Origin: Shewanella indica
GTDB taxonomy: Bacteria; Pseudomonadota; Gammaproteobacteria; Enterobacterales; Shewanellaceae
Assembly (NCBI RefSeq): GCF_002836975.1
Contig: NZ_NIJK01000012.1
Location: 34,367-98,366, forward strand
DNA length: 64,000 bases
Direction of reading: 5' to 3'
The notes under the pieces were generated by a model, which ran no database searches, was not told where the DNA came from, and was given only the letters and a program-made list of their open reading frames with translations. Of the stretch, positions 1 to 7,582 are shown one piece after another (within the stretch, counting starts at the first letter, position 1; every line of letters begins with the position of its first letter). The translations under genes were made by a program, and so were the position numbers.

Positions 1-983
1 TCATTGGAAATCCTGTTGGCTCTGAGTGTCATCAGGTCATCATAGTAGGAAGTGATACCTTCATAAGCCCACAGCTGACGGGTGTAGCTCTCAGCCTCCA
101 GCGCATAGGGAATAAAGCTGGCAGGCTTAATGCGTTTGACGTTCCAGCTGTGGAAGTATTCGTGACTGCAGAGCGACAGATAAGTGCGGTAATCCTTGTT
201 GACCGGCATCTCCATACTCAGCGGCAGATCCTTGCGGGAGCAGTGCAGGGCGGTGGAGGCTCTGTGTTCCAGTCCTCCAAAGCCATTGCCCAATACCTGG
301 GTCATAAACAGGTAGCGCTCAAACGGCGCTTCACCGAAGAGGCGGATCTGGCTTTCGCAAATAGCCTTGAGATCGTCAAGCAGCCTGGGCATGTGGCAGC
401 GGTGACGCCCGGTCAGTATCACATCATGGCGCACGCCACAGGCTTCAAAGCTGCCGTGGGTAAAGGTGCCCATCTCCACTGGATGGTCGATAAGCTCATC
501 ATAGTTGGCGGCGCTGAAACGGCCGAACTGCCACTCTTCACCTTCGGTTCGACTCAGGGTTGTTGCCAGCTGCCAGTTGGCTTCCTCTTTGGGAGGCTGA
601 ATTTCCAGCTCCAGCGGCTCAAGCTCTTTGCCGGCCACCGCCAAAAAGACGCTGCTGCCGTTGAAAAAGCCGTGGGTCTGATCCAGGTGGGCGCTGCGCA
701 CCGACATATCCCAGGCATAAACCGAGTAGCGCAGATGCAGCGACTCGGCATTGGAATCTATCTGCCAGCGCTGTTTGTCGAGCTGAGTAATGCTGAGCGG
801 ACGCTCCTGCTCATCAAAGGCTTTAAGATCTATGATATTGCGACAAAAATCGCGAACCATGTAGCTGCCCGGGATCCAGGATGGCAACCAAAGTTCTTGT
901 CTTGGGGCTGGTGCCTGAATGGTGATTTTGACCTCGAACAGGTGAGCGTGGGGATCTATGGGGCAAATCTGATAACTGATCAT
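1..983 (-). CDS. M61 family peptidase, N-terminal part (runs off window)
   Basis: Reading the reverse strand from the ATG at 983 gives an open frame of about 327 codons that leaves the window at base 1. The N-terminal half (ISYQICPIDPHAHLFEVKIT, then the PSWIPGSYMVRDF block) is the beta-rich domain typical of M61 glycyl-aminopeptidase-like proteins. Near residue 273 comes the zinc motif HEYFH followed by WNVKRIKP, the expected gluzincin HExxH with the downstream WxxKRIxP of this family. The remaining catalytic domain and any PDZ domain lie outside the window. There is no signal peptide, so it is probably cytoplasmic. It is divergent from hinT with about 240 bases between them. Family assignment is strong; the physiological substrate is unknown. 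Confidence 0.85.
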   Translation of the reverse strand, partial: MISYQICPIDPHAHLFEVKITIQAPAPRQELWLPSWIPGSYMVRDFCRNIIDLKAFDEQERPLSITQLDKQRWQIDSNAESLHLRYSVYAWDMSVRSAHLDQTHGFFNGSSVFLAVAGKELEPLELEIQPPKEEANWQLATTLSRTEGEEWQFGRFSAANYDELIDHPVEMGTFTHGSFEACGVRHDVILTGRHRCHMPRLLDDLKAICESQIRLFGEAPFERYLFMTQVLGNGFGGLEHRASTALHCSRKDLPLSMEMPVNKDYRTYLSLCSHEYFHSWNVKRIKPASFIPYALEAESYTRQLWAYEGITSYYDDLMTLRANRISN

Positions 984-1131
984 CTGATATCCGTGTGAAT
1001 CGTTGGCGAGTGCCGGGAGCCAAATTGGGTGCTATCCGGCTGAGCATGGCGACAATGCTGCCAAAAAAGCCAGGCTGCGGCAATTACTTGCCGAGTTTTA
1101 AATAGCTTGGGGTTCAAATCGCCGTGGCCGA

Positions 1132-1161
1132 TTACATCTCCGGGCCGAATGGTATTATACT
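1132..1161 (+). promoter_or_regulatory. probable promoter for hinT
   Basis: A TATACT -10-like hexamer at 1156-1161 lies about 60 bases before the hinT start. The best -35 candidate, TTACAT at 1132-1137, is weak and has an 18-base spacer. The call rests mainly on the -10. Confidence 0.35.
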
Positions 1162-1222
1162 GCCAAGAACACAGAGGTTTGGCCCTTGGGCCGAGCCTGA
1201 ACCGACACACCGGAGTGGCAAA

Positions 1223-1579
1223 ATGGCCGAAGAAACCATATTCAGCAAAATTATCCGCCGTGAAATTCCCACGGACATACTGTATCAGGACGAACTGGTA
1301 ACCGCCTTTCGGGACATCAATCCCAAGGCGCCCACCCACGTGCTGATAGTGCCCAATCATCTGATCCCCACGGTCAATGACGCCAAGGCCTCTGACGAGC
1401 AGGCCATAGGCCGTATGGTGACTGTGGCCGCCAAGCTGGCCACCGAGGCCGGGATCGCCGAGGACGGTTATCGTTTAATCATCAACTGTAATGAACATGG
1501 CGGCCAGGAAGTGTTCCACATCCACATGCATCTGCTTGGCGGTAAAGCCTTGGGGCCTATGGTGAGTTCAGCGTCATGA
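1223..1579 (+). CDS. hinT: HIT-family purine nucleoside phosphoramidase HinT
   Basis: The 118-residue product hydrolyses AMP-lysine and other phosphoramidates in the HinT family. The histidine triad is visible near the C-terminus as HIHMHLLGG, and the N-terminal [13 protein letters not shown] block is typical. I chose the ATG at 1223, with GGAG a few bases upstream, rather than an in-frame start 99 bases earlier, because 118 residues fits the family and the extra N-terminus would be unconserved. Its stop overlaps the next start (ATGA), so it is translationally coupled to the first thioesterase. It is cytoplasmic, with no odd residues. Confidence 0.93.
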   Translation: MAEETIFSKIIRREIPTDILYQDELVTAFRDINPKAPTHVLIVPNHLIPTVNDAKASDEQAIGRMVTVAAKLATEAGIAEDGYRLIINCNEHGGQEVFHIHMHLLGGKALGPMVSSAS

Positions 1580-2076
1580 AAGTCAATCCGGAGTTTTTCC
1601 CGCTGACGACCCTGGCTACCCGTTTCGTCAACCAGTTGGCCCAGTGCCGCCGCCTCGGGCTCAAGGTGCATGAGGCCAGTGAGCACCATGTACTGATAGA
1701 ATTGCCTTACAGCACCGAGCTGGTGGGTTACCCTGAAACCGGGGTTATTCATGGTGGGGTTATCACTACTTTGATGGATACTGCCAGTGGCTGTGCCGTG
1801 GTTTGTGCCATCAAGGACAAATATGGTTCGCTGGAGATCTCGCCGACTTTGGATCTGCGGGTGGACTATATGAAGCCCGCTGAGCCCCACAAGCCGGTGT
1901 ATGGTTTTGCCGAGTGTTATAAGTTGTCATCCAGCGTGGCGTTCACCCGGGCCATTGCCTATCAGGACAGCATAGACGACCCCATCGCCCATGCGGTTGG
2001 CTCCTTTATGCGGATAAGCCCTGAAATGATAGGGGATACTTTCCGCAAGGCACTGATGGGTGAGGAGACGAAATGA
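1576..2076 (+). CDS. PaaI/hotdog-fold thioesterase (first of a tandem pair)
   Basis: This 166-residue hotdog-fold protein carries the PaaI-type active-site segment: the [17 protein letters not shown] stretch gives HGG followed by the catalytic-helix aspartate in LMDTASG. Such proteins hydrolyse aryl- or acyl-CoA thioesters as tetramers. The start overlaps the hinT stop by four bases and the stop overlaps the next thioesterase by four bases, so hinT and both thioesterases form a coupled operon. The substrate cannot be read from sequence. The family call is good and the specific role is unknown. Confidence 0.85.
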   Translation: MKVNPEFFPLTTLATRFVNQLAQCRRLGLKVHEASEHHVLIELPYSTELVGYPETGVIHGGVITTLMDTASGCAVVCAIKDKYGSLEISPTLDLRVDYMKPAEPHKPVYGFAECYKLSSSVAFTRAIAYQDSIDDPIAHAVGSFMRISPEMIGDTFRKALMGEETK

Positions 2077-2525
2077 CAGATCCCAAGGCATCCCTGGATG
2101 TAAAAAGCATAGTTGCCAAAGTGACAGAAACCAATGATTTCAGTCACTTGCTTGAGCATGTGCCCTACGCCCGCTTTATTGGCATGTTGGTTGAACGGTT
2201 TGGCGATGAACTGGTGTTTCGTCTGCCGGCCAAAGATGACAACATAGGTAACCCGGTACTGCCGGCCATTCACGGCGGGGTGATAGCCGGGTTTATGGAG
2301 ATGTCGGCCATCATCCAGCTTATGGTGTTTATGCAAACCAGTAAGGTGCCCAAGGTAGTTGATTTTTCCATCGACTATTTACGTGCCGGTTATCATAAGG
2401 ACAGCTTCGCCGAGTGCCGAATTACCCGTCAGGGACGGCGAGTGGCCAATGTCAATATCGACTGCTGGCAAACCAACCGCAAGCAGTTGATTGCAACCGC
2501 CCGGGCACACTTTTTGATTGATTGA
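2073..2525 (+). CDS. PaaI/hotdog-fold thioesterase (second of a tandem pair)
   Basis: This 150-residue hotdog protein is homologous to its upstream neighbour (IHGGVIAGFMEMSAIIQ versus the [14 protein letters not shown] block). In this copy the catalytic-helix acid is Glu (FMEMS) rather than Asp, so the two are diverged and could form a hetero-oligomer or have different substrates. It overlaps the previous gene by four bases (ATGA). The pair resembles the arrangement of paired hotdog proteins seen in Shewanella-like genomes. The function beyond acyl-CoA thioester hydrolysis is inference. Confidence 0.83.
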   Translation: MTDPKASLDVKSIVAKVTETNDFSHLLEHVPYARFIGMLVERFGDELVFRLPAKDDNIGNPVLPAIHGGVIAGFMEMSAIIQLMVFMQTSKVPKVVDFSIDYLRAGYHKDSFAECRITRQGRRVANVNIDCWQTNRKQLIATARAHFLID

Positions 2526-2542
2526 GAATAAGGGATTGGCAG

Positions 2543-2932
2543 ATGAAAAAAGTCTTGGTAATAGCAGCAACCCTGCTGGCTCTGGCAGGCTGCGCCAACC
2601 ATACGGCCGGGGTGTATGCCAGCTCGACCGGTGAAAGCCGTATCGACAATAGCAGCTTTGCCCGCTCTGTAAGTGTCGGTGATCTTATGGCCAGAGGCGA
2701 GGGCGGCTTGCTCAGAGGCACAGCCACCATCAGCAGCAAAGTCGCTACCGATATGCGCATTCAATACAAATTCACCTGGTATGATGCCAGCGGCTATACC
2801 CTGGATGATGAAGGCGTGTCCTGGAAGTCGGTTAAGCTGCATGGTAAACAGCAGTTGCAGGTGAGCGCCGTGGCGCCGAATCCGACCGCCAGCCGTTTTG
2901 AGATCTATGTGCGCGAGGCCTTTTCAAACTAA
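2543..2932 (+). CDS. YcfL-like (DUF1425) outer-membrane lipoprotein
   Basis: This 129-residue lipoprotein has the signal MKKVLVIAATLLALAGC, and the lipobox LAGC predicts lipidation at Cys17. The body, with a predicted beta sandwich (FTWYDASGYTLDDEG and an SRFEIYVREAF ending), matches the YcfL/DUF1425 family, which in E. coli is co-located with the LpoB penicillin-binding-protein activator. I use the ATG at 2543 because a complete signal peptide begins there; the TTG at 2522 overlapping the previous stop would add seven residues that spoil it. It sits 17 bases after the thioesterase pair, so co-transcription is likely. A terminator-like structure follows. Confidence 0.75.
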   Translation: MKKVLVIAATLLALAGCANHTAGVYASSTGESRIDNSSFARSVSVGDLMARGEGGLLRGTATISSKVATDMRIQYKFTWYDASGYTLDDEGVSWKSVKLHGKQQLQVSAVAPNPTASRFEIYVREAFSN

Positions 2933-2955
2933 AAGTTGCAACCTCGGCACCACTG

Positions 2956-3020
2956 CCGCCCGAGCCATTATTCCCGTTGAATGCTCAACACTCGGGAGTA
3001 TTGGAGTGGGCGGTTTTTTT
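2956..3020 (+). terminator. probable intrinsic terminator after the hinT operon
   Basis: CCGCCC at 2956-2961 can pair with GGGCGG at 3008-3013, followed directly by seven T residues. The loop is long and contains a smaller CTC/GAG hairpin. It separates the lipoprotein gene from the riboswitch-controlled operon. Confidence 0.55.
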
Positions 3021-3077
3021 ATGCCCTCGGGTACAATTTGGCAACCTGGCTCACTTTTGTTGGTAACTCGTGTATAC

Positions 3078-3179
3078 TGGCCCGCGCCAAGGGGTGTTTA
3101 CCGCATTGCGGTTGACTGAGATGTCGTATGACGAACCCTTAGAACCTGATCCGGCTAGTACCGGCGTAGGAATGGGCCA
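3078..3179 (+). promoter_or_regulatory. TPP (thi-box) riboswitch
   Basis: The element has the conserved TPP aptamer segments in order: GGGGTG at 3091, CTGAGAT at 3116, ACCCTTAGAACCTGATC at 3135-3151, and GTACCGGCGTAGGAA up to 3172. P1 can form between TGGCCC (3078-3083) and GGGCCA (3174-3179). A TATACT -10 at 3073-3078 places transcription start just at the aptamer. It lies 66 bases before the TonB-dependent receptor gene. No clear terminator follows the aptamer, so control may act on translation through the GAGG ribosome-binding site at about 3237-3240. TPP binding should reduce expression of the four downstream genes. Confidence 0.93.
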
Positions 3180-3244
3180 CAATTCGTGCACTTTCAACTC
3201 GCTTTCTTATTGCCGGATCTCAAACTGTGAATATTTGAGGTCCT

Positions 3245-5437
3245 ATGTCCAAGTTTACCGTACCTACTCTGCTTGCCAGCACCATTCAGATGTTGCTGTG
3301 GGCACCCGTTCATGCCGCCGATAATCCCGGCGTTGAAAATCAAGATGAGCAACAAGCCATGGAAGTGATAGTCGTCAGCGGCGACTTTCGTGGTCTGACG
3401 CTGGAGAAGATGCCCTCCAGCGTGACTGTTATCGACGAGCAGCGCATTGAAGATCAAGGCGCCGAGCATTTCGAAGACATGTTGGGTAACGTAGCCAACT
3501 TCAACTGGTCAGGTGCCAGCTCCCGGCCAAGATACTTCCAGATCCGCGGTGTAGGTGAGCAGGAGCAATACCAGGGAGCGCCCAACTCCTCTGTGGGCTT
3601 TATTATCGACGATATCGATCTCTCCGGGCTGGGCAGCGTTTCCAGCCTGTACGACCTGCAGCAGTTTGAAGTGCTGCGCGGCCCCCAGGGCACCAGCTAT
3701 GGCGCCAATGCCCTGGCCGGTCTTATCTATCTCAAGAGCAATGATCCCACAGACGTGTTCGAGCACGGCGCCGAAGTCTCGCTCGGTAATGATAATCTGC
3801 AAACCTTTAGCGGCTTCAGCTCCGGCCCAGTGACTGATTCCGGCAAGCTGCTCTATCGTGTGGCGCTGCAGCAACACAAGCAGAACGGTTATCGCGACAA
3901 CCTGTATCTGGGCCGTGACGATACCAATGAGCGTGATGAATTCAGCGGCCGTATCAAGCTGCGCTGGTACGCCACCGACAAATTGCAGGCGGACTTCACT
4001 CTACTGCATGCCGATTTTGACAATGGTTATGATGCCTGGACTTTGGACAATAACGGCTTCGATACCATTACCGATGCGCCGGGCGTCGACAAGCAGCGCA
4101 CCACGGGATCCAGTCTCAAGCTGAGCTATACCGGCTTTGAGGCTTTTGAGCTGGTGTCCCTGTCAAGCTATGCCGCTACAGATCATCACCACGGTTACGA
4201 CGGTGACTGGGCCAACCCGGATTACTGGGCCGGGAAAGAGTGCGGCGGCGCACCCTGTGAGTACGATTACACCTGGGATAAACGCGGCGAGCGGCGTACT
4301 CTGTCACAGGAGTTCAGATTCAGCTCCAACGAGGCCGGGCGGATTTTCGGCGGCAGCACAGACTGGCTGGCCGGGCTCTATTTTATGGATCTCGATGAGG
4401 ACAATGATCTCTACTCTGAATCCAACGGCGGGCCGGATGAAGTGCTGACTTCCCGCTACAGCGCCAGTAACTATGCGGTGTTTGCCCAGTTGGACTCAGA
4501 TCTGGGGGCGGGCTACAGCCTGTCTATCGGTGCTCGTCTCGAGCGACGTGAGAGTGACTACAGCGACAGCAAAGGTGATGCCTTTAGCCCATCGGAAAAC
4601 ATGTGGGGCGGCCATATCGCCCTGTCCAAGGCGCTGGCTGAACACCATGAAGCCTATGCTCGGATAGCCAGGGGCTACAAGGCTGGTGGTTTCAATATGA
4701 CGCTGCCCCAGGAGCTGGCCGACAAGAAAGAGTTCGATACCGAAATCCTCTACAACTATGAACTGGGGCTGAAATCCAGCTGGGCCGATGGCTTGTTGGA
4801 TACTCGTCTGGCACTGTTCTTTATGGACAGGGAAGATCAGCAGGTAGCGGCCTCGCTGCAGGATCCTGTCGATCCCCAGCGCTTTATTCTGTTCACCGAA
4901 ACTATCGATCCCCAGCACTTTATTCTGTTCACCGAAAACGCCGGCAGCTCCAATAACTATGGCGCCGAGCTGGAAGCCAACTGGTATCCCACAGATTCAC
5001 TGCAGTTCTACACCAGCCTTGGGTATCTGCAGACAGAATACGGTGATTACCTGTATCAGGGTAAATATGGCAACCCTGTGGATCTCAGTGGCCGGGAACT
5101 GGCCCACTCGCCGAGATGGACCTATAGTCTCGGCATGACCTGGCGCAATGACATGGGCTGGTTTGCCAACCTCAACAGCAGTGGCAAGAGTGCGTTCTAT
5201 TACTCAGACAGCAATGACTCCCGCTCTGAAGACTATCAAGTGGTCAACGCCAAGCTGGGCTATGAGGCAGACAAGTGGTCGATTTACCTCTGGGGTCGCA
5301 ACCTGTTCGATGAAAAATACGGCGTGCGCGGTTTCTACTTCGGCAATGAGCCGGATCAAAACTGGGCCAAGAAGCAATATATCCGCTACGGGGACCCACG
5401 CCAGATTGGTGTGACCTTCAAGGTCAAATTTATCTGA
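3245..5437 (+). CDS. TonB-dependent outer-membrane receptor, predicted thiamine/TPP uptake
   Basis: The 730-residue receptor has a signal peptide (about residues 1-24, cleaved after VHA), a TonB-box-like region (EVIVVSGDFRG), a plug domain (MPSSVTVIDEQRIEDQGAEH, then LRGPQGTSYGANALAGLIY) and a 22-strand barrel ending GVTFKVKFI with terminal aromatic Phe. By itself it resembles iron receptors, but it sits directly behind a TPP riboswitch and in front of thiamine-binding and PnuT-type genes. The predicted ligand is therefore thiamine, its phosphate or a precursor, like the OMR1 class described from riboswitch surveys. The start has GAGG eight bases upstream. A 12-residue tandem duplication lies near residues 543-566. 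Confidence 0.85.
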   Translation: MSKFTVPTLLASTIQMLLWAPVHAADNPGVENQDEQQAMEVIVVSGDFRGLTLEKMPSSVTVIDEQRIEDQGAEHFEDMLGNVANFNWSGASSRPRYFQIRGVGEQEQYQGAPNSSVGFIIDDIDLSGLGSVSSLYDLQQFEVLRGPQGTSYGANALAGLIYLKSNDPTDVFEHGAEVSLGNDNLQTFSGFSSGPVTDSGKLLYRVALQQHKQNGYRDNLYLGRDDTNERDEFSGRIKLRWYATDKLQADFTLLHADFDNGYDAWTLDNNGFDTITDAPGVDKQRTTGSSLKLSYTGFEAFELVSLSSYAATDHHHGYDGDWANPDYWAGKECGGAPCEYDYTWDKRGERRTLSQEFRFSSNEAGRIFGGSTDWLAGLYFMDLDEDNDLYSESNGGPDEVLTSRYSASNYAVFAQLDSDLGAGYSLSIGARLERRESDYSDSKGDAFSPSENMWGGHIALSKALAEHHEAYARIARGYKAGGFNMTLPQELADKKEFDTEILYNYELGLKSSWADGLLDTRLALFFMDREDQQVAASLQDPVDPQRFILFTETIDPQHFILFTENAGSSNNYGAELEANWYPTDSLQFYTSLGYLQTEYGDYLYQGKYGNPVDLSGRELAHSPRWTYSLGMTWRNDMGWFANLNSSGKSAFYYSDSNDSRSEDYQVVNAKLGYEADKWSIYLWGRNLFDEKYGVRGFYFGNEPDQNWAKKQYIRYGDPRQIGVTFKVKFI
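4871..4942 (+). repeat. 36-bp tandem duplication inside the receptor gene
   Basis: Two adjacent 36-base units (4871-4906 and 4907-4942) differ at only a few positions. They encode DPQRFILFTETI followed by DPQHFILFTENA. The duplication keeps frame and adds 12 residues to the barrel half of the receptor, probably in or next to a surface loop. Confidence 0.9.
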
Positions 5438-5500
5438 TGGCATAAGCCGTTGTCGGCCGGGGTGTGTAGCAGTGCCCCGGTTCATTACAGGAGATGTAAA

Positions 5501-5761
5501 ATGAAGTTAACTGCCGAAATCAGCATGTATCCGCTCCACGATGAGTATCTGGAGCCTATTCAATGGTTTATCAAGCGCCTGGACACTTATGCCAACATAG
5601 AGAGAACCACCAATGCCATGGCGACACAGGTGTGCGGTGATTATGCCGAGGTGATGGCCATGCTGGCCACTGAGATGCAGGCAGCGCACGAGAAATTTGG
5701 CAAGGCGGTGTTTGTCTGTAAATTTATCGGCGGTGAGCTGAACTTGGGCCACAGGGAATAA
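5501..5761 (+). CDS. YkoF-like thiamine/HMP-binding protein
   Basis: This 86-residue single-domain protein starts MKLTAEISMYPLHDEYLEPI, typical of the MTH1187/YkoF ferredoxin-like fold. B. subtilis YkoF, a two-domain relative, binds thiamine and hydroxymethylpyrimidine. Here only one domain is present, so a dimer is expected. I chose the ATG at 5501 because AGGAGATG lies just upstream and an upstream in-frame start would add non-homologous residues. It has no signal peptide and is probably cytoplasmic. It lies 63 bases after the TonB receptor and 3 bases before the PnuT-like gene, inside the TPP-controlled operon. Ligand identity is inference from context. Confidence 0.78.
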   Translation: MKLTAEISMYPLHDEYLEPIQWFIKRLDTYANIERTTNAMATQVCGDYAEVMAMLATEMQAAHEKFGKAVFVCKFIGGELNLGHRE

Positions 5762-5764
5762 CCC

Positions 5765-6415
5765 ATGAGTGAATTCTCGCACTGGCTCGCCGAGGCCGGC
5801 TCTCAGGCCCAGGGAATGGGCGCTTGGGAAGCGGTAGCCGTGGTATTGGCCTTGGCCTATCTGCTGCTGGCCATGAAAGCCAATATCTGGTGTTGGGCGG
5901 CAGCCTTTGCCAGCACTGCCATCTACACTGTGCTGTTCTGGAAAGTCGCGCTGCTGATGGAGTCAGTGCTCAACGTCTATTACATGGCGATGGCGTTGTA
6001 CGGATACTGGCTCTGGCGCCGGGGTGGGGAAAACCATCAAGGAGTGGCTGTGACCTCCTGGCCCTGGCAGCGGCACCTGGTGCTGATTTTGTTGACTGGG
6101 TTGGTGTCTCTGTTTGTCGGTCATATGATGGCGACTTTCACTCAGGCAGCCTTTCCCTACCTGGATGCGGCAACCAGCTGTTTTGCTGTGATGACGACTT
6201 TTCTGGTGGCGCGCAAAGTGCTGGAAAACTGGCTCTATTGGGTGGTTATCGATCTGGTGTCCATCTATCTCTATTTAAGCAAGGGCTTGATGTTGACCTC
6301 ACTCTTGTTTGTGCTCTACGTGGGGATGGCGGTAGCCGGATACTTTATCTGGCGCGCCAGAGCCCAGGAATCCCGCGGTCGCGACTCCTCACAGCTTGAA
6401 AGCGGCGCGGCATGA
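5765..6415 (+). CDS. pnuT: PnuC-family permease, predicted thiamine transporter PnuT
   Basis: The 216-residue protein has about seven hydrophobic segments and PnuC-family features (SVLNVYYMAMALYGYWLWRR and the late ENWLYWVVIDLVSIYLY motif with the conserved Trp and Asp). PnuC proteins facilitate nicotinamide riboside entry; the subfamily found behind TPP riboswitches, PnuT, carries thiamine. The riboswitch, the YkoF-like neighbour and the coupled kinase gene support PnuT here. Uptake by facilitated diffusion would be made irreversible by phosphorylation, which the next gene can supply. Its stop overlaps the kinase start (ATGA). Confidence 0.85.
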   Translation: MSEFSHWLAEAGSQAQGMGAWEAVAVVLALAYLLLAMKANIWCWAAAFASTAIYTVLFWKVALLMESVLNVYYMAMALYGYWLWRRGGENHQGVAVTSWPWQRHLVLILLTGLVSLFVGHMMATFTQAAFPYLDAATSCFAVMTTFLVARKVLENWLYWVVIDLVSIYLYLSKGLMLTSLLFVLYVGMAVAGYFIWRARAQESRGRDSSQLESGAA

Positions 6416-7530
6416 AAGGCAAACCGCTGACAGAACTTGAGGCCAGTCTGGGTGAAGGTTTGAGCTGCGAGCTCAACGCCGCCCTCAAGCGGCTACAGTT
6501 GTGGCCGCTTGAGGGGGCCAAGCCGCTCACCCTTGGGCTAAGCAACCAAAACTGGCTCTTGCAGGCCGGCAGCGAGTTATTGGTGCTGAGAGTCAATTCC
6601 CCGGGCTCAGACCGTATCTGCGACAGAAACAACGAACTGGCATGTTGGCGGGTTGCCGAGAAGGCGAATTTGGCACCAGGGCTGATTTGGGTCAGCGCTG
6701 ACAAGGGGTTATATCTGAGCCGCTTTATCGAACAAGCGCCGCAAGCCAACTGGCAGCAGTTACTCGCATCCAAAGGCGCGGCCGAGATCGCAAGCGCGGC
6801 TCATAATGCCTTTGTTAATCGCAACAGCTTCTCTGGCCTGCCTGAGCGCAAACATGATTCTAAGCATGATTCTAAACATGAGTCTAAACATGAACCTAAA
6901 CATGAACCTAAACATGAAGTTGGCTCAGGCGCTGTATTGGGAGCCAGGCAAGGAAAATCACCTCAGGCCTTGCTGCTGGAGTTGCTGCTGGGGCTGAGAG
7001 CATTGCCGGCCCCCAAGCTCGAAATCAGTGTTGCCGAGCAGTGGCGCATCTATCTGGAGCGGCTCGATGACATGGCACTGAGCCGGGGGCAGCCTTCAAG
7101 CTGGCAACAGCGGCTCATGCAACTTCATTCGGCCCAAGGGTTATTCGAGCAGTGCAACACTCGGCTGGAGGCCTGCCTGCTGAGGCTGCAGTATTGTCAC
7201 AGGGATCTCAATCCTCATAATTTGCTGCTGGCCGAGGATGGACTCAAGTGCGTCGATTTTGAATATGCCTGCGCTTCCCACCCGCTGTTTGAGTTGGCCG
7301 GGGTGCTGTCATCCCATCAACTGAGCGCCGATGGGCAACAGTGGCTCATCTATCACTATCTTGAGCAGCATCCGCATTTAACCGGCGATGCTCACCTGGC
7401 CGTGGCTGCAGCTGTCGATGTCTACTGGCTGTTTGCCTGCTGCTGGGCCTTGCAGATGGCCTGGGACAATCAGCAGCAGTCTTATCTCGACTGGTTTGAT
7501 GACTTCTGGCATCTTGTAAAGCATCAATGA
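6412..7530 (+). CDS. ThiK-like aminoglycoside-phosphotransferase-fold kinase (predicted thiamine kinase)
   Basis: The 372-residue protein has the APH/choline-kinase fold: LTLGLSNQNWLL nucleotide loop near residue 40, the catalytic loop HRDLNPHNLLL near residue 263 and the metal-binding DFEYA about 20 residues later. Its place after pnuT in a TPP-riboswitch operon points to thiamine phosphorylation, as ThiK does in E. coli. An unusual Lys/His-rich tandem repeat (KHDS, KHES, KHEP units, residues 147-170) is inserted between the N-lobe and the catalytic loop, which makes the protein longer than ThiK (about 270 residues). The start is coupled to pnuT by a four-base overlap. Substrate is inferred from context. 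Confidence 0.8.
   Translation: MKGKPLTELEASLGEGLSCELNAALKRLQLWPLEGAKPLTLGLSNQNWLLQAGSELLVLRVNSPGSDRICDRNNELACWRVAEKANLAPGLIWVSADKGLYLSRFIEQAPQANWQQLLASKGAAEIASAAHNAFVNRNSFSGLPERKHDSKHDSKHESKHEPKHEPKHEVGSGAVLGARQGKSPQALLLELLLGLRALPAPKLEISVAEQWRIYLERLDDMALSRGQPSSWQQRLMQLHSAQGLFEQCNTRLEACLLRLQYCHRDLNPHNLLLAEDGLKCVDFEYACASHPLFELAGVLSSHQLSADGQQWLIYHYLEQHPHLTGDAHLAVAAAVDVYWLFACCWALQMAWDNQQQSYLDWFDDFWHLVKHQ
6850..6921 (+). repeat. 12-bp in-frame tandem repeat (about six units) in the kinase gene
   Basis: Units of the form AAACATGATTCT follow each other from 6850 to 6921 with small changes: two with ATTCT, one AGTCT, two AACCT and a degenerate last unit. They encode KHDS, KHDS, KHES, KHEP, KHEP, KHEV. 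Twelve-base units keep frame when copy number changes. Confidence 0.93.
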
Positions 7531-7582
7531 GTCAGGCAGGGAAGCTGTCGCCTGGTCTTAGCCAACTTAAAGAATTTAATGG

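Noticed and set aside
150..998. Long plus-strand open frame of 282 codons at the left end
   Set aside because: It lies entirely antisense to the M61 peptidase gene, whose HEYFH zinc motif and family segments are clear; the plus frame has no recognisable domain.
1100..1150. GGTTCAAATC-like T-arm near 1111
   Set aside because: No acceptor stem, anticodon arm or CCA-side pairing can be built around it, so not a tRNA.
6850..6921. CRISPR-like array
   Set aside because: Units are 12 bases, directly adjacent with no spacers, and in frame within a kinase gene.
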